Below are positions 23,874 through 25,628 of a DNA stretch of 25,628 nt, in pieces; the stretch's first letter is position 1, and the number at the start of each line of letters is the position of its first letter. The notes below the pieces were generated by a model that made no database searches, was not told where the DNA came from, and worked only from the letters and a program-made list of their open reading frames with translations. This stretch comes from DASZGI01 sp035938995. GTDB lineage: Bacteria > Actinomycetota > Actinomycetes > Streptomycetales > Catenulisporaceae. Location: NCBI RefSeq assembly GCF_035938995.1, contig NZ_DASZGI010000027.1, positions 1 to 25,628 on the forward strand, written 5' to 3'. The translations under genes were made by a program, and so were the position numbers.

Positions 23874-25628
23874 ATGCACACCGACGAAGCCCGCCTCGCG
23901 GCATATGACACGCTGCGGGCCGTTTCCGACCGCGAGGCCTACGCGAACCTCGTGCTGCCGAAGCTGCTCACGGAGCGGCGGCTGGACGCGCGCGACGCAG
24001 CCCTCGCCACGGAGCTGGCTTACGGCGTGCTGCGCGGCCTCGGCACCTACGACGCGATTCTGGCCGAGTGCGTGGACCGGCCGCTGGACCGGCTCGATCC
24101 GGAGATCCTCGACCTGTTGAGACTCGGGGCGCATCAGCTTCTTGCGACACGTGTGCCGCCGCACGCGGCGGTCGCGACGACGGTGGACTTGGCGCGCGCG
24201 GTGGTGCACGAGGGCGCGGCGCGGATGGTCAACGCGGTGCTGCGCCGGGTGGACCGGGACGACCTGCGCGGATGGGTGGACCGGGTGGCGCCCGACCCGA
24301 GCAAGGACCCGGAGGGGTACCTCGCGATCTACCGAGCGCATCCGCGGTGGGTCGTGTCAGCACTCTGGGATTCCCTGGCCGGACATCGGGGCGCCGAGAC
24401 GGCGTACGCGGAGATCGACCACCTGCTGGAGGCTGACAACGTCCCACCCGGCGTGACCCTCGCCGCGCGCCCCGGCCTGTCGGACCAGGCGGAGCTGGTG
24501 AAGCAGGGAGCTGAGCCGGGCAGGTACGCCCCGACGGCCGCGTACCTCGGCGAGGGCGATCCGGCGCGCATCGAGGCGGTCGCGCGCGGGCGGGTCGGAG
24601 TGCAGGACGAGGGCAGCCAGCTGGTTGCACTGGCCCTCGCGGCGGTTCCCCTGGAGACGCCCGCCAGTAACAGGCCCCCGGGAGAAGAGCGCGTCAGTAA
24701 CAGGCCCTTGGGGGAAGGCGACGCGGGTGGTGGTGACGAGAGTGGTGGTAGGAGCAGCGAGGCAGCCGCGGCGGGCGATGTCGAAGACGAACTCGCGGGC
24801 GCCGATGGCTGCGGCGTGGCAGCTGCCGTGGACGGACTTACGGCGGTGTCCTTGGCCGGCGGTCACGGGACCGCGGAGAGAGACGCCACTAACAGGCCCC
24901 TGGGGAAAGAGGGCGCAGGTGTTGATGATGAGGGTGATGACGGGGGTGACGCGGTAGGCGCGGGGGCGGGTGCCGTTGGCGCTCGTGACGGCGTGGAAGG
25001 TGGCGGCACGGGTTCTGATGGCGACAGTGCTGATCGCGACAGTGCTGATGGCGACGGTGCCGAGGGCGGCGATTCGGCGTCCGCCGCAGAGCTCTGGCTC
25101 GACTTGTGTGCGGGGCCGGGTGGCAAGGCCGCGCTGCTCGGTGCCATCGCCGCGCAGCGGGGGGCCCGGCTGATCGCGGCCGAGGTCGCTCCGCATCGGG
25201 CGCGGCTCGTCAAGCGCGCCATGCAGCCGATTCGCGGGATCCCCTGGGTCGTCAACGCCGATGGGATCGCGCCGCCTTTCCGCCCCGGTACCTTTTCTCG
25301 GGTGCTCGTCGACGCCCCGTGTACCGGTCTCGGTGCTTTGCGGCGGCGTCCCGAGTCGCGGTGGCGGCGCACACCTGCGTCCGTCCCGGAGCTGGCCTCG
25401 CTTCAGTACCGCCTGCTTTCGTCGGCGCTGTCCTTGGTGCGGCCCGGCGGTGTGGTCGCCTACGTCACCTGCTCCCCGCATCTCGCCGAGACCCGCTCCG
25501 TGGTCGCCGCGGTCCTCGCTTCCCGGTCCGGCTTTTCGCAGATCGACGCGCGGCCGTTCCTGCCCGGCGTCCCGGACCTCGGTTCCGGCCCGGACGTCCA
25601 GCTCTGGCCGCACCTGCACGGCACCGAC
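23874..25628 (+). CDS. rsmB: 16S rRNA (cytosine-5)-methyltransferase RsmB with a large repeat insertion, 3' end cut
   Basis: RsmB uses S-adenosylmethionine to make m5C967 of 16S rRNA. The frame is open for 585 codons to the window end; only a short C-terminus is missing. Residues about 5-145 form the NusB-like RNA-binding domain (TLRAVSDREAYANLVL, LTERRLDARDAALATELAYG). Residues about 150-262 form the second RNA-binding part, ending in VQDEGSQLVALAL. The methyltransferase domain has SAM motif LDLCAGPGGK (409-418), motif IV DAPCTG with C483 and YVTCSP with the nucleophile C533. Between the halves, residues about 264-405 are an extra, Gly/Asp/Glu/Ala-rich segment with repeats; family members join these parts with a short linker. 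No stop or frameshift occurs, and all catalytic motifs are intact, so the enzyme may be functional. The start is the first ATG of the domain. Confidence 0.93.
   Translation, partial: MHTDEARLAAYDTLRAVSDREAYANLVLPKLLTERRLDARDAALATELAYGVLRGLGTYDAILAECVDRPLDRLDPEILDLLRLGAHQLLATRVPPHAAVATTVDLARAVVHEGAARMVNAVLRRVDRDDLRGWVDRVAPDPSKDPEGYLAIYRAHPRWVVSALWDSLAGHRGAETAYAEIDHLLEADNVPPGVTLAARPGLSDQAELVKQGAEPGRYAPTAAYLGEGDPARIEAVARGRVGVQDEGSQLVALALAAVPLETPASNRPPGEERVSNRPLGEGDAGGGDESGGRSSEAAAAGDVEDELAGADGCGVAAAVDGLTAVSLAGGHGTAERDATNRPLGKEGAGVDDEGDDGGDAVGAGAGAVGARDGVEGGGTGSDGDSADRDSADGDGAEGGDSASAAELWLDLCAGPGGKAALLGAIAAQRGARLIAAEVAPHRARLVKRAMQPIRGIPWVVNADGIAPPFRPGTFSRVLVDAPCTGLGALRRRPESRWRRTPASVPELASLQYRLLSSALSLVRPGGVVAYVTCSPHLAETRSVVAAVLASRSGFSQIDARPFLPGVPDLGSGPDVQLWPHLHGTD
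24663..24912 (+). repeat. in-frame 28-nt repeat family inside rsmB
   Basis: Three clear copies of a 28-nt unit lie at 24663-24690, 24693-24720 and 24885-24912, all in the same codon phase. They encode ASNRPPGEE, VSNRPLGEG and ATNRPLGKE. A degenerate fourth copy begins near 24862, 27 nt before the third. The copies thus form two tandem pairs about 192-195 nt apart, each followed by a GGTG/GATG-rich stretch, which implies a higher-order duplication covering most of the insertion. Confidence 0.8.
25017..25061 (+). repeat. 15-nt tandem repeat (three units) inside rsmB
   Basis: Three tandem 15-nt units (GATGGCGACAGTGCT, GATCGCGACAGTGCT, GATGGCGACGGTGCC) encode DGDSA, DRDSA and DGDGA. They lie in frame at the end of the insertion, just before the methyltransferase domain. 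They are typical of replication-slippage growth. Confidence 0.85.

Noticed and set aside
24663..24912. CRISPR-like array in rsmB
   Set aside because: There are only three or four unevenly spaced copies, they lie in frame within a coding gene, the intervening sequence is itself duplicated, and no cas gene is present.

Overview
The window is very GC-rich, densely coding DNA from a filamentous-type actinobacterium. The markers are a BldD regulator with an intact c-di-GMP signature, the actinobacterial IHF-like protein (mIHF/sIHF), a PriA that lacks helicase motifs, GTG and TTG starts, and TAnnnT-type -10 elements. The gene order bldD / pyrR-B-C-orf-carA-carB-pyrD-pyrF / mihF-gmk-rpoZ-coaBC-metK / priA / fmt-rsmB resembles the Streptomyces arrangement as I remember it. 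I cannot resolve the genus; Streptomycetales or Catenulisporales relatives are plausible.

Layout. Positions 1-345 hold the end of a DUF664/DinB-superfamily gene, convergent with bldD (587-1135, minus strand). A hairpin terminator lies between them. The 456-base divergent region 1136-1591 holds a bldD promoter overlapped by a perfect BldD box and, in front of pyrR, a complete PyrR-binding RNA hairpin whose lower stem sequesters the pyrR Shine-Dalgarno sequence. Then comes an eight-gene pyrimidine operon (1592-11472) in which all seven junctions are stop/start overlaps. It encodes all six UMP pathway activities, the regulator PyrR and a small membrane-anchored protein.

Between pyrF and mihF sit an MFS exporter gene (11628-12959) and a gamma-glutamyltransferase-family gene (13027-14871) carrying two in-frame TTA codons. 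I recall pyrF and mihF as neighbours in Streptomyces, so these two look like a lineage-specific insertion. A core block follows: mihF, gmk, rpoZ, coaBC and metK, closed by a strong terminator. A SPW-repeat membrane protein gene lies on the minus strand (19162-19653), divergent from priA. The window ends with def, fmt and rsmB. Def and Fmt run the N-formyl-methionine cycle; RsmB modifies 16S rRNA.

Most of the window is ordinary core genome and I see no obvious new multi-gene system. The most unusual item is in rsmB: about 140 extra codons between its RNA-binding half and its methyltransferase domain, made of acidic, glycine-rich sequence with in-phase nested DNA repeats. Also worth attention are the PyrR RNA switch, the BldD autoregulatory site, TTA codons confined to the two non-core genes DUF664 and GGT-like, and a set of candidate leaderless genes.
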